The notes under the pieces: model-generated
What the model was told of the DNA's origin: nothing
Databases searched by the model: none
Seen by the model: the letters and a program-made list of their open reading frames with translations, nothing else
Translations under genes and position numbers: made by a program
Origin: Chryseobacterium sp. KLBC 52
GTDB taxonomy: Bacteria > Bacteroidota > Bacteroidia > Flavobacteriales > Weeksellaceae
DNA length: 64,000 bases
Assembly: GCF_003347605.1 (NCBI RefSeq)
Contig: NZ_QDFZ01000018.1
Span: 62,715-126,714 of the forward strand
Direction of reading: 5' to 3'
Part shown: positions 49,145 through 57,932 of the stretch, in pieces
Layout: the number at the start of each line of letters is the position of its first letter
Position numbering within the stretch: the first letter of the stretch is position 1

Positions 49145-49657
49145 ATGGAATTTTTACCGATTACTTCTGCAGAAGATCATAGGGTTCAGGAAATCTATGC
49201 TTCATACACCACAACTTTTCCTGTAGACGAGCAAAGAGATAAAGATAAGTTTGAAAGTTTATTTTCAAATCCTTATGTAGAATTCATGTCTGTTATCCAC
49301 GAATCGGAAGCTATTGGCTACCTCATCCTCTGGAAACTGAGTTCTTTTGTTTTTGTAGAGCATTTTGAAGTGTTTGAAGCATTCAGAAGTAAAAAATTAG
49401 GTTCTCATATCATGAATCATTTATCGGACAATTATCCACAGATTATCCTCGAAATTGAGCCTGCAGAGTTGAGTGAAGATGCTGCAAGACGTTATTCTTT
49501 TTATCAGAGAAATAATTTCAGCCTGATTGATACCACTCATGTACAGCCTAGCTATGGTGAAGGAAAAAAATCCTTGAACTTATGGCTGCTTGCTAACTAC
49601 ACTCCTGAAAATATAGAGGAAGCTAAAAAAGAAATTCATAAAATTATTTATGCTTAA
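49145..49657 (+). CDS. GNAT-family N-acetyltransferase
   Basis: This 170-residue protein has the GNAT fold: SVIHESEAIGYLILWKL, the acetyl-CoA-binding FRSKKLGSHIMNHL (loop R-x2-K-L-G), and LEIEPAELSEDAARRYSFYQ. The substrate is unknown. It starts 3 bases after the PspC-like gene. A terminator follows 5 bases after its stop. Function is assigned only at family level. Confidence 0.85.
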   Translation: MEFLPITSAEDHRVQEIYASYTTTFPVDEQRDKDKFESLFSNPYVEFMSVIHESEAIGYLILWKLSSFVFVEHFEVFEAFRSKKLGSHIMNHLSDNYPQIILEIEPAELSEDAARRYSFYQRNNFSLIDTTHVQPSYGEGKKSLNLWLLANYTPENIEEAKKEIHKIIYA

Positions 49658-49662
49658 AATAT

Positions 49663-49693
49663 AAAACGCCGGGAAGCTATTCCGGCGTTTTTA
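49663..49693 (+). terminator. Terminator between GNAT and SIMPL genes (convergent)
   Basis: The stem AAAACGCCGG / CCGGCGTTTT with a nine-base loop and T and A tracts on both sides; it can serve both converging genes. Confidence 0.9.
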
Positions 49694-49710
49694 TTTTACT
49701 GATATTTATA

Positions 49711-50445
49711 TTAATTTACTTCATACTCCAGTTTGATAGTAATACTGGCTTCTTTTTCTTTGGATGAAGTATTGAAAGTTCCACCGTAAGAGTAATCTTC
49801 ATTGGAATTGGGTGCCGTAATCTGAATCACTCCCATCGTTGCCTTTTTCAGATTTCCCAGACTGCTTCCCGAGTTTTCAGCAATTTTCTCAGCACGTTCT
49901 TTTGCATCTTTTGTGGCGCTGGCAATCATTTCCTGTTTCACTGTAGCCAGTTTGGTGTAGAAATAGGCTGGTGAAGAAGAAGTGAATTCAATTCCCCTGT
50001 TGATAATTTCGGTAATATTTCTGGAAAGGTTTTCTATTTTTCCCACTTCTTTACTTTCAATAGAAACCTTTTGGGTAAGATTGTAACCAGAGAATTCCCC
50101 CTGAACATAGTTTCCGTTTGAATCATTATAGCTTCTGAACTGTTTCTGAATATCTACCGAAGAAAATACGATCTCTTTCTGTTGTATTCCTTTTGAAAGC
50201 AGATAGTCATTGATTACTTTTCTATCCATTGCCAGTTCATCATAGGCTGATTTCAGGTCTACATTATTTTTGGAAAAACTTCCGGACCAGGTGATCAGAT
50301 CTGATGTAAACTGTTTTGTTCCTAATCCTGTTACGGAAATGGTATTTTCAGATTTATTTCTGTTTTTAATAGCATTTCCTAAAAAGCCAAGACCAATGAT
50401 AAATCCCAGTGCTGCAATAGCTACTGCAAAAATGTTTTTATTCAT
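49711..50445 (-). CDS. SIMPL/DUF541-domain protein
   Basis: This 244-residue protein has an N-terminal membrane anchor (about 4-24) and a SIMPL (DUF541) domain: ISVTGLGTKQFTSDLITWSG, and the late segment AEKIAENSGSSLGNLKKATMG. SIMPL-domain proteins lie in the bacterial periplasm or extracellularly and are implicated in oxidative stress responses; the exact role is unknown. The C-terminal region (YSYGGTFNTSSKEKEASITIKLEYEVN) ends the domain. It is downstream of the triplicated gene set at 50525-52907 but 80 bases apart, so linkage is unclear. Confidence 0.88.
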   Translation of the reverse strand: MNKNIFAVAIAALGFIIGLGFLGNAIKNRNKSENTISVTGLGTKQFTSDLITWSGSFSKNNVDLKSAYDELAMDRKVINDYLLSKGIQQKEIVFSSVDIQKQFRSYNDSNGNYVQGEFSGYNLTQKVSIESKEVGKIENLSRNITEIINRGIEFTSSSPAYFYTKLATVKQEMIASATKDAKERAEKIAENSGSSLGNLKKATMGVIQITAPNSNEDYSYGGTFNTSSKEKEASITIKLEYEVN

Positions 50446-50524
50446 AAAATTTGTGAATTTGGATTGTTACATTATATGGTATCAATTTCTATTCCAATAT
50501 TTTAAGATTTTATTAACATTTGAA

Positions 50525-51337
50525 TTACTTTTGATTCTCCTTTAGTCTTTCCATAAAAAGTGGTACGGTTTCTTCCAGCCTCAGCATGACACCGGAAAGA
50601 TTTCTTGCTTTTACATAAGTTCGTACCTGAGGTTTTGCCAGAAATGAAAACTGAATAAATTCTGAAATTCTGTCACCAGGAATTCCGGCTTTGATAAAAT
50701 ATTCATCGTCTATTCTATCCCGAACCCAGGCAATATGTTCCTGAAGATCATCATACCTGTATTGTCTTTTCTGTCTTCTGGCTTTCCCGCTAATCAGATC
50801 ATATACGCCCTGAACATTGAGGTTTCCTAAAAGTATTGGTAAAAGAACACTTTTCACTTCTGCCGGCTTCTCTCTCATTTTTCCTACCGGCTGCGGAAGG
50901 CCAACGGCATCTCTTACCTGCTCTCCTTTATCTACTTTGGCTACAATCCGGGAATCTGTTTCCAGATCTCCGGTGAGTTTTTTTACAATTTTTACTTCAC
51001 CCACATCTCTCGGAATCTGGTGAAGTGTAATAAACAGAGGTAAGTTATTCCCATTGCTAAGAACCCTTCTGGAGACTCTGTTGAAATCTTCTTTTACAAA
51101 TCTTAATTCATCGTTGGGATTGGCATCAATAGAAAATACACCTTCAGAATCGGAATATACTTTCTTATCAGTAGACATATTAATCACGATCACTTTAGTC
51201 AGATTTTCGCCATTGTCATCCACTATTCGTCCCGTTACTTTCTGCTGGGACATAACAAAAGTACTGCAAAGCAGCAGCAGGAAAAGAAAAGTATTTCTTT
51301 GCTTTAATGTTTCAATATTTTCAGTGATATAAGCCAA
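50525..51337 (-). CDS. Secreted carboxypeptidase-regulatory-like protein, paralogue C
   Basis: This 270-residue protein has a hydrophobic signal sequence (KQRNTFLFLLLLCSTFVMSQ) and an N-terminal CarboxypepD_reg-like domain (about 32-110: VTGRIVDDNGENLTKVIVI, SDSEGVFSID, ELRFVKEDFNRV). The rest is helical and charged (KARRQKRQYRYDDLQEH). It is one of three tandem paralogues on the minus strand, 15 bases downstream of the next. Sequence identity is clearest around VVNI and DELRFVK. The start at 51337 is the only one that gives a signal peptide. Function unknown. Confidence 0.8.
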   Translation of the reverse strand: MAYITENIETLKQRNTFLFLLLLCSTFVMSQQKVTGRIVDDNGENLTKVIVINMSTDKKVYSDSEGVFSIDANPNDELRFVKEDFNRVSRRVLSNGNNLPLFITLHQIPRDVGEVKIVKKLTGDLETDSRIVAKVDKGEQVRDAVGLPQPVGKMREKPAEVKSVLLPILLGNLNVQGVYDLISGKARRQKRQYRYDDLQEHIAWVRDRIDDEYFIKAGIPGDRISEFIQFSFLAKPQVRTYVKARNLSGVMLRLEETVPLFMERLKENQK

Positions 51338-51352
51338 CTTTTAATGTATATA

Positions 51353-52159
51353 TTATTCCTGGATTCCTTCTAATTTATGGGTTTTACTATATTCTGCGAA
51401 GGCAACTTTAAGTTCATATTCAACGACACTTATACTAAAATCTTTCCGGTATCTTTTTGCCAATGAACGCGTTTTATCAGCATAAAGAAGAAATGCATCA
51501 ATCTGTTCTTCATCCATTCCGTATCTTTTCAGGAAATTCAGGTTCACTTCATTTCGTACTCTCCTCAGGAAATCCTGAGTTTCATTATAATTCGCTTTGG
51601 TAACCTTCGGCTGCGCCAATTTCTTTACAGCATTAAATACACCAAACAAATTGACTTGTCCTGCATTGAAATCATGACCGGTAAAAGTCTTCGAAACAGT
51701 ATTATTAGGTAACGGCTGATTCAATGGACTTCTCATATAATCCTCCATCTCTGATTTCAAGGCCTGAAGTTTTCTGGATTCATTATAGTGTTGATTATCT
51801 TTTGCCAGATTTCCGGTAGGTTTATACTTTATTTTAACCTCAGGAATTTGGATTTCTATTTTCCTCAGCATAATATGGAACGGAGCATTGATCTCTTCTT
51901 TGGTTATTTTTTTATCAACACGATAATATCCTTCTTTTACAAATCTGATCTCATCATTTTCTTTGGCTTCGATTTCAAAATTCCCGGCCATATCACTTAA
52001 TGCGCTTTTATTCCCGGAGATATTTACAACGAGTACAGGTGCTAAATCCAATTCATCTCCGGTTATTACCTTCCCTGATACTTTTTGTTGTCCCCAAAAT
52101 TTCGAAGCGATACAAAAAAGCACAAATAACAAAACCCTTTTGATATATTTTATTTCCAT
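51353..52159 (-). CDS. Secreted carboxypeptidase-regulatory-like protein, paralogue B
   Basis: I start this at 52159 (MEIKYIKRVLLFVLF, 268 residues), giving a signal peptide and a start 1 base after the upstream stop; a further in-frame ATG would overlap that gene by 23 bases. The mature protein has VSGKVITGDELDLAPVLVVN, SDMAGNFEIEAKENDEIRFV and a C-terminal helical region (NYNETQDFLRRVRNEVNLNF). It is the middle of three paralogues. No catalytic residues are evident. Probably an envelope or surface protein. Confidence 0.8.
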   Translation of the reverse strand: MEIKYIKRVLLFVLFCIASKFWGQQKVSGKVITGDELDLAPVLVVNISGNKSALSDMAGNFEIEAKENDEIRFVKEGYYRVDKKITKEEINAPFHIMLRKIEIQIPEVKIKYKPTGNLAKDNQHYNESRKLQALKSEMEDYMRSPLNQPLPNNTVSKTFTGHDFNAGQVNLFGVFNAVKKLAQPKVTKANYNETQDFLRRVRNEVNLNFLKRYGMDEEQIDAFLLYADKTRSLAKRYRKDFSISVVEYELKVAFAEYSKTHKLEGIQE

Positions 52160-52160
52160 A

Positions 52161-52907
52161 TTATCTTTGAGTTTGTGGAGCACGATAAGATGAAATTCTT
52201 GTCAGGACAAAACGCTGAAACCTGTACAGATCCGCCTCACTGCAGAATCCGTATTTCAGGATTTTTTTTCTTTCGAAGCCGCCTGCAAAAACATAGTAAA
52301 TAAAATGGTCTATCAGAGGTTTCTCTATTTTAAGATTGGTAAAATAATCATCGCCAAGGCTTGCTCTGATATATTTCATTAAGTCTACATCATCCCATTT
52401 ATCTTTAACTTTTCCTATAGAAAATCCCTCACCTTTCGGCTGTACAAACTCTCCGGGTCTTGCTGCTAATATTCTGGGATCTGATTTCTGAGCAATATAC
52501 TGATCCATTTCTTTAATCAGTTTTTCAACCTTTTTTGGTTTATTATAAAGTTTTGAATCAATTTTAAGGTTTCCGGTAAGCCCTTGCTTTACTTCCACTT
52601 CAGGAATCTCAATAGTCTTGCGAACCATGCTTATATTCATAGGAGTTTGGGTATTTTCCTGAGAAACTCTTTTTGTGAGACGCTCATAACCTGCTTTTAT
52701 AAACCGCAATTCATCTCCCTGTCTTCCGGAAATCATAAAATGGCCATCCCGGTTTGAAACCACTATCTCATCAGTTCTGATGTTTACAACATTCACGTCC
52801 TGCATTTCACTACCACTTTCTGAAATGATCTTACCAAATATATAACTTTGGGCATGGGTGTGGATAAAAAGAAGAAAGGATAAGAAAAAGAATAGTTTAA
52901 GTTTCAC
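52161..52907 (-). CDS. Secreted carboxypeptidase-regulatory-like protein, paralogue A
   Basis: This 248-residue protein is the first gene of the tandem set. It has a signal peptide (LFFFLSFLLFIHTHAQ), a CarboxypepD_reg-like domain (IFGKIISESGSEMQDVNVVN, NRDGHFMISG, DELRFIKAGYERL), and a helical tail (LYNKPKKVEKLIKEMDQYIA). The stop is 1 base before the start of paralogue B, so the three genes are co-transcribed. Possible GTTAA-type sites lie upstream (52960-52975). Function unknown; surface location inferred. Confidence 0.8.
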   Translation of the reverse strand: MKLKLFFFLSFLLFIHTHAQSYIFGKIISESGSEMQDVNVVNIRTDEIVVSNRDGHFMISGRQGDELRFIKAGYERLTKRVSQENTQTPMNISMVRKTIEIPEVEVKQGLTGNLKIDSKLYNKPKKVEKLIKEMDQYIAQKSDPRILAARPGEFVQPKGEGFSIGKVKDKWDDVDLMKYIRASLGDDYFTNLKIEKPLIDHFIYYVFAGGFERKKILKYGFCSEADLYRFQRFVLTRISSYRAPQTQR

Positions 52908-53089
52908 GGGCTATTTTTTATTAAGCAAAGCTAAAATTATTTTTAATTTATCCCATAAGTTTAACCACAGTTAACGCGTTTTAATATTTCTTTTTGATTT
53001 TTGCCTTACAAACTGTTAAATAGCCGAATTAAATTGTTAAAGTTTCTTTTAAATTTTAGCTAACTTGCAGTCTCAATTCTCTTTCAACA

Positions 53090-56000
53090 ATGCAAAATTC
53101 TTACACAGTCATCAATGCTTCTGCCGGATCCGGGAAAACCTATGCTCTGGTACAAAGGCTTCTGATGATCTGTCTCCGCTATCCTAATCAACAGCAGTCG
53201 ATCAGGAATATTCTCGCACTGACTTTCACCAACAAGGCAGCCAATGAGATGAAGGAAAGAATTTTATCCTGGCTGGGAAATTTCTCAGCGAAAGATTATG
53301 CAGAGAACACAGATCTGAAAAACATTCAGAAAGCATTTGAAGAACAAGGTTTAAAAATTACCATTGATGAGCTTCATCACCGTTCTAAAAAATTACTGGA
53401 CTACGTTCTCCACAATTATTCCACACTGAATATCGGAACAATTGACCGTTTTAACTCAAGATTGGTAAGAAGTTTTTCTTATGAATTGGGACTGGCGAAA
53501 AATTTTAACCTTGAAATTGAAGCTGAGCCGTTTCTGATAGAAGCTGTTGATAAAATGCTGGATCAGATTGGTGAGAATGAAAACATCTCCAATTCTTTCA
53601 TGGATTATGTAGATTACAGTCTGGAAAACAATGAAAGGATTAATCTTAATAAAAATCTTTATGATTCTGCGAAGGAATTTGTAAAGGATATTCACTATGA
53701 ACATTTGAAAAGCAATAAAAGTTTTGACGATGCCAATTATGAAAATATAAAGAATACACTTCGTAAAGAGATTGTTCTCAACAAAAAACAGTCTGCAGAA
53801 CTGGCTGCCGGTTCCATTGAATTATTCAAATCAAGAAATATTGATATTGAAGATTTTGCCCAGGGTAAAAACGGAATCGGAGGCTTCTTTACTAAGGTTA
53901 TAGATTTTTATCAACAGAAAAGAGCTGGTTTTCCTTTTCCTACTACGCAGGAAGAATCTGTTATCAATAATTACAGAAAAGGAGCATCTTCAAAATCAAA
54001 ACATAAAGAGTCTGAAATTTTCGAAATCCTTGATCAGCTTCTCGACAACAGAATGAAATTGATTCTTCTGTACATCGAAACCCAAAAGAAAGAGAAAGTT
54101 TTATCTGCTCTTCTCCCTTTAAAGGTAAACAAAGATATTCAGGATGAGCTTCAAAAAATTGAGGAAGAAAATGATCTTGTTCTTCTTTCTAAATTTAATA
54201 TTCTGATCAATGAAAATCTTAAAAATGAACCTTCGGCTTTTATTTATGAAAAAGTAGGTTCACAGTTTCAGCATTATTTCTTTGATGAGTTTCAGGATAC
54301 ATCGGAACTGCAGTGGCAGAATTTTGTCCCATTGAGAGATCACAGTGTTTCTACAGAATACACATCTTTTACATTGGTGGGTGATCCCAAGCAGAGTATT
54401 TACCGATTCCGTGGTGGAGAAAGTAAACTGATGCTGGATATTATAAACAAAAAAGAATTTTCACCCAAGGAAGCTGATCTTCTGGTATTAAAAGATAACT
54501 GGAGAAGTGCGAGAAACATTGTACAATTCAACAATGAGCTGTACCGCTTTCATTCTGAAGGACTACTTGAAGAGCATAAAAATATTTTCGGGGCAGATGC
54601 TGAGCAAAACCCGAAATCCAAAATGGATGGACGCGTAAAGGTAAATCTGATCGACAATCTTACGAATGAAGAATTCTATACAGATACTTCAGAAAGAATG
54701 CAGAAAGATATTCAGGAATGTCTGGATAATGGTTTCAAGTTTTCTGACATTACGATTCTTTGCCGTGGAAATTTTGATATTTTCAGTTATTCTCAAAAGC
54801 TGGGAAGCTTAAAGGTTAAGTATAAAGGAGACGAAACCAATATTAAAACGATTTCCGATAAAGGGCTTACGCTGGAACTTTCCAATACCTTAAAAGCGGT
54901 TATTGAATTTCTTCGTTGGGAGCTCAATCCAAAGAATAAGCATTGTCTGATCATGATGATGTATCACCTGAATACATTGGGAAAAATTGATATGCCGGAT
55001 TTCACTTTAGGAATGAAAGAAATTCTGGATATTGAAGGCCATGAAGAAATTCTTCAGTTTATTCAGCAAAAATATTCTTTACAGCTTAAACAGGATAATT
55101 TTCCCAGATTCAATCTTTATAATTTCATTGAATATTACATCAACGAATTTTCTGTTGAAAATAAAGAAACGGACTTTTTACTGAACTTCCTGGAAATGCT
55201 TTTCAACTTTACGCAGAATGCAGGTGCCAGTACCAAAGAGTTTCTGAAATATTGGGACGAAGAAGCTTCATCATACACCATTCAGGCTTCAGAAAATATT
55301 GATGCTGTCCAGATCATGACGATCCACAAGTCCAAAGGGCTGGAGTTCCCGATTGTTTTTATCCCTATGATGAACAAAAACCGGGACAGTGAATTTACCA
55401 ACTGGTTTGATACCAATGAAAATCAAGCTTTAAAGTCTGTCAACATCAATCAGTTCAGCAAAAATCTGGAAGCTTATGATGATGAAATCTTGTTTTTCAA
55501 TACTAAAAACTCCTATAAAAATCTGATTGATAGATTATGTCTCCAGTATGTTGCGACAACAAGACCTGTTGAACAATTGTTTTTTTATCTTCAAAAAGCC
55601 AATAAGACTTCTAATAATCTGGAGCTTTTGGAATTCCTTCAAACAAAAAATCCTGAACAGGCTGATGAGTTTGACGTGTATGCCGTAAATCCTGAGATGC
55701 TGAAAAAATATTCGAAAGATAAAAGTTCCTCTTTTAAGACCCAGAATATTGAGAATCTGAAAAACGTTAATGAAAAAAGCACATCCATCAAAATTGCTAC
55801 GCCTTCAAAAAACTATCAGGTACGAAATGAAAAGGTAAGAATCGGGCTTTTTGTGCATGAACTTTTATCGAAAATCAATACGGAAAAGGATATTGCAAAG
55901 GTATTGGATGGCTATGCTTTAGAAGGGCAGATTACGCTGGAGGAGAAAAATGAGATACAGGTTACGCTGCAGGAAATTGTCAGAACTTATGCAGAATTCT

Positions 56001-56230
56001 TTGATGAAAAATGGGAAGTAATCAATGAAAAAGATATCATGATTTCTGAAAGAGGAGAAAGCCATATATTCAGGCCAGACCGTATTCTGAAGGACGAAGA
56101 AGGATACATCATTGTGGATTTCAAAACCGGTGAACAAAAAGCGAAGGATGAGGCACAGGTAGAAGGATATAAAAATATTCTTGAGCGTCTGGGCAAAAAA
56201 GTACTCAAAACTCAGATCATCTATTTATAA
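53090..56230 (+). CDS. AddA-like UvrD-family helicase-nuclease
   Basis: This 1046-residue protein begins with the ATP-binding NASAGSGKTYALVQRLL (Walker A near 10-17), followed by TFTNKAANEMKERI, helicase motif II DEFQDTSELQWQNF, motif III GDPKQSIYRFRGGE, motif V MTIHKSKGLEFPIVFIP and motif VI YVATTRPVEQLFFYL. The C-terminal PD-(D/E)XK nuclease is seen in RPDRI and IVDFKTGEQKAKDEAQVEGY. It resembles AddA/RecB enzymes that resect DNA ends during recombination repair. No AddB partner lies directly adjacent within this window, although AddA normally works with AddB. The symbol is left blank for that reason. Confidence 0.9.
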   Translation: MQNSYTVINASAGSGKTYALVQRLLMICLRYPNQQQSIRNILALTFTNKAANEMKERILSWLGNFSAKDYAENTDLKNIQKAFEEQGLKITIDELHHRSKKLLDYVLHNYSTLNIGTIDRFNSRLVRSFSYELGLAKNFNLEIEAEPFLIEAVDKMLDQIGENENISNSFMDYVDYSLENNERINLNKNLYDSAKEFVKDIHYEHLKSNKSFDDANYENIKNTLRKEIVLNKKQSAELAAGSIELFKSRNIDIEDFAQGKNGIGGFFTKVIDFYQQKRAGFPFPTTQEESVINNYRKGASSKSKHKESEIFEILDQLLDNRMKLILLYIETQKKEKVLSALLPLKVNKDIQDELQKIEEENDLVLLSKFNILINENLKNEPSAFIYEKVGSQFQHYFFDEFQDTSELQWQNFVPLRDHSVSTEYTSFTLVGDPKQSIYRFRGGESKLMLDIINKKEFSPKEADLLVLKDNWRSARNIVQFNNELYRFHSEGLLEEHKNIFGADAEQNPKSKMDGRVKVNLIDNLTNEEFYTDTSERMQKDIQECLDNGFKFSDITILCRGNFDIFSYSQKLGSLKVKYKGDETNIKTISDKGLTLELSNTLKAVIEFLRWELNPKNKHCLIMMMYHLNTLGKIDMPDFTLGMKEILDIEGHEEILQFIQQKYSLQLKQDNFPRFNLYNFIEYYINEFSVENKETDFLLNFLEMLFNFTQNAGASTKEFLKYWDEEASSYTIQASENIDAVQIMTIHKSKGLEFPIVFIPMMNKNRDSEFTNWFDTNENQALKSVNINQFSKNLEAYDDEILFFNTKNSYKNLIDRLCLQYVATTRPVEQLFFYLQKANKTSNNLELLEFLQTKNPEQADEFDVYAVNPEMLKKYSKDKSSSFKTQNIENLKNVNEKSTSIKIATPSKNYQVRNEKVRIGLFVHELLSKINTEKDIAKVLDGYALEGQITLEEKNEIQVTLQEIVRTYAEFFDEKWEVINEKDIMISERGESHIFRPDRILKDEEGYIIVDFKTGEQKAKDEAQVEGYKNILERLGKKVLKTQIIYL

Positions 56231-56362
56231 TTTAAACATTTCCAAAAGGTTAATATCATAATTCTTGTAAAAAAGTCTTTAAAATACAAAAGGTTTTATT
56301 ATTTTTATTCAGTACGAATAAAATATAACCTTTGATTATATTTTGATTAGAACTAACCAACC

Positions 56363-56587
56363 ATGAGAATATATTTAACTTCCCTTGTCATAAGTCTGAT
56401 AATCATGTTGTTTTCTACAATGGTCATTTATCATATTATGGATTACTTAGATTCCTCTGCCAGAGAAGATAACCGTCATTATATGTCTACTGAAAACATT
56501 GTCAATTCATTGTTTCTGAGCTCTGTATTAGGATCAGTTGTTTTTATTTCTGCAGTGAGAATACAAAGACCTGCGTATAAAAAATAG
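56363..56587 (+). CDS. Small two-helix membrane protein
   Basis: This 74-residue protein has two membrane segments (about 5-27, YLTSLVISLIIMLFSTMVIY; about 48-66, SLFLSSVLGSVVFISAV) and a short central loop. It is not recognised. It stands alone after the AddA-like gene and is followed by a hairpin. The start codon is the only ATG near a plausible upstream region. Small membrane proteins of this size often modulate larger transporters, but no partner is visible. Confidence 0.55.
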   Translation: MRIYLTSLVISLIIMLFSTMVIYHIMDYLDSSAREDNRHYMSTENIVNSLFLSSVLGSVVFISAVRIQRPAYKK

Positions 56588-56603
56588 CGACATATCATAC
56601 AAT

Positions 56604-56638
56604 AAAAAAAACCGCTATTCCTGAGGATAACGGTTTTA
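56604..56638. terminator. Hairpin between the small membrane protein and ferritin genes
   Basis: The stem ACCGCTATTCC / GGATAACGGT, imperfect by one bulge and one mismatch, with A and T runs outside; it lies between convergent genes. Confidence 0.7.
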
Positions 56639-56659
56639 TATTTTGAAGAATTTTCAATT

Positions 56660-57169
56660 TTAAGCAGTTGTATCAGGAGTGAATACTCTCTGAGACAATT
56701 CCTGATCAAAAAGGTATAATGCAGATGGGTTATCGCACACCATTTTGATTTTTGTTACGTATTGAGAAGCACTCGCTTCCTCCTCTACCTGTTCATTGAT
56801 AAACCACTGCAGGAATGATGTTGTTGCAAAATCTCCCTCCTCATTTGCATTTTTTACAATATTGAAAATACTTTTAGTGACAATTTTCTCATGTGCCAAT
56901 GCTTTTTCAAAAATATCTGTCGCATTTTCGAACTCATGCGGAGGTTTTGGAATTTCTCCGATGATAATTTCACCTCCTACATCATTCAAATAATCAAACA
57001 TTTTATCGGCATGCATCAATTCTTCTTTGCTCTGTACTCTGAAATAGTTGGCAATTCCATCCAGATCTTTTCCAGAAAACCATGCAGACATTGAAAGATA
57101 ATATTGAGCGGCGTATTGTTCGTGGGCAATTTGTTCATTAATTAATTTTGCAATTTTTTCGCTAACCAT
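56660..57169 (-). CDS. Ferritin
   Basis: I start this at 57169 (MVSEKIAKLI, 169 residues); a longer N-terminal form from 57217 adds a hydrophobic leader that ferritins do not have. The ferroxidase-site residues E17 (HEQYAAQYY), E50 and H53 (KEELMHADKM) are in place, with a later Glu in FLQWFINEQVEEEASA. Non-haem ferritins store iron as ferric oxide inside a 24-mer shell. The window holds no adjacent iron regulator. It looks like an ordinary FtnA-type protein. Confidence 0.92.
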   Translation of the reverse strand: MVSEKIAKLINEQIAHEQYAAQYYLSMSAWFSGKDLDGIANYFRVQSKEELMHADKMFDYLNDVGGEIIIGEIPKPPHEFENATDIFEKALAHEKIVTKSIFNIVKNANEEGDFATTSFLQWFINEQVEEEASASQYVTKIKMVCDNPSALYLFDQELSQRVFTPDTTA

Positions 57170-57240
57170 AAGTATTAAATTTATAGTCAAAAATAGGGAA
57201 TAAAAGCCCGAAATCAAAAGTTTTAAAGAAAATTAATACA

Positions 57241-57266
57241 AAAAGGATGGAAAACCATCCATCCTT
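57241..57266 (-). terminator. Terminator of the Spy-like gene
   Basis: On the minus strand the AAGGATGG stem pairs with CCATCCTT and is followed by a T run. Confidence 0.8.
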
Positions 57267-57296
57267 AACACATTAAAAAACTAAAATTACAAACTG

Positions 57297-57746
57297 TTAT
57301 TTTACTTCAGCAGTTCCTGTATTCATCGGCTTTTTCATCATTCTTCTTTCTTTCATTGCCATTTTCATTTTCTCTGCTTTAGCTTTTCTGTCAGCCTGCC
57401 ATTTATCATATTGATCAGGAGTAAGGATTTTTTTCATATCAGTATCCATTTGTGCTCTTTTGGCCTGCATTTCCTGCATCTTAGCTTGTCTGTCCACTTT
57501 ATTTTTGTCAAATTCTGCCTTCATTTCAGCTTTTCTTTTATCCTGAAGTGCCTTTATCTGAGCTACCTGAGATGAGTTAAGATTAAGGTCTTTTTGCATC
57601 TGGTCTAAACGTTCCTGTTGTTTCTGTTCCATTTTCTGCTTCATTTCAACGGCTCTTGCCTGTCTGCCTTGTGGAGTTGTAGTCTGTTGTGCCATTGCAA
57701 AACCTCCTATTCCGATAAATGCTATTGCTAAAACTAATTTTTTCAT
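57297..57746 (-). CDS. Spy/CpxP-like periplasmic protein
   Basis: This 149-residue protein has a signal peptide (MKKLVLAIAFIGIGGFAMAQ) and a charged helical body with repeated Lys/Gln/Met. The segments LNLNSSQVAQIKALQDKRK and ILTPDQYDKWQADRKAK resemble the LTxxQ motif of Spy and CpxP chaperones. It probably acts as a periplasmic chaperone or stress sensor. Similar proteins in Bacteroidetes are often classed as DUF4890. It is monocistronic, flanked by terminators. Confidence 0.75.
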   Translation of the reverse strand: MKKLVLAIAFIGIGGFAMAQQTTTPQGRQARAVEMKQKMEQKQQERLDQMQKDLNLNSSQVAQIKALQDKRKAEMKAEFDKNKVDRQAKMQEMQAKRAQMDTDMKKILTPDQYDKWQADRKAKAEKMKMAMKERRMMKKPMNTGTAEVK

Positions 57747-57876
57747 CTTTTTAAAATTTAATTAATTGTTATTTTGTTATTATATCTTTTTGATTATGAA
57801 TTAAAACACAAGTTAAATTAACAAATTCATAAATAATGTTAAATTTTAATAAAAATAAACCAACAAATCAATAAAA

Positions 57877-57904
57877 AAAGGACAGATTATAAAAACCTGT
57901 CCTT
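57877..57904 (-). terminator. Terminator of the Asn/Gly-rich protein gene
   Basis: The stem AAGGACAG / CTGTCCTT with an 11-base A-rich loop and T run on the minus strand. Confidence 0.85.
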
Positions 57905-57932
57905 CACACCACTTAAATATAATATATGAAAA

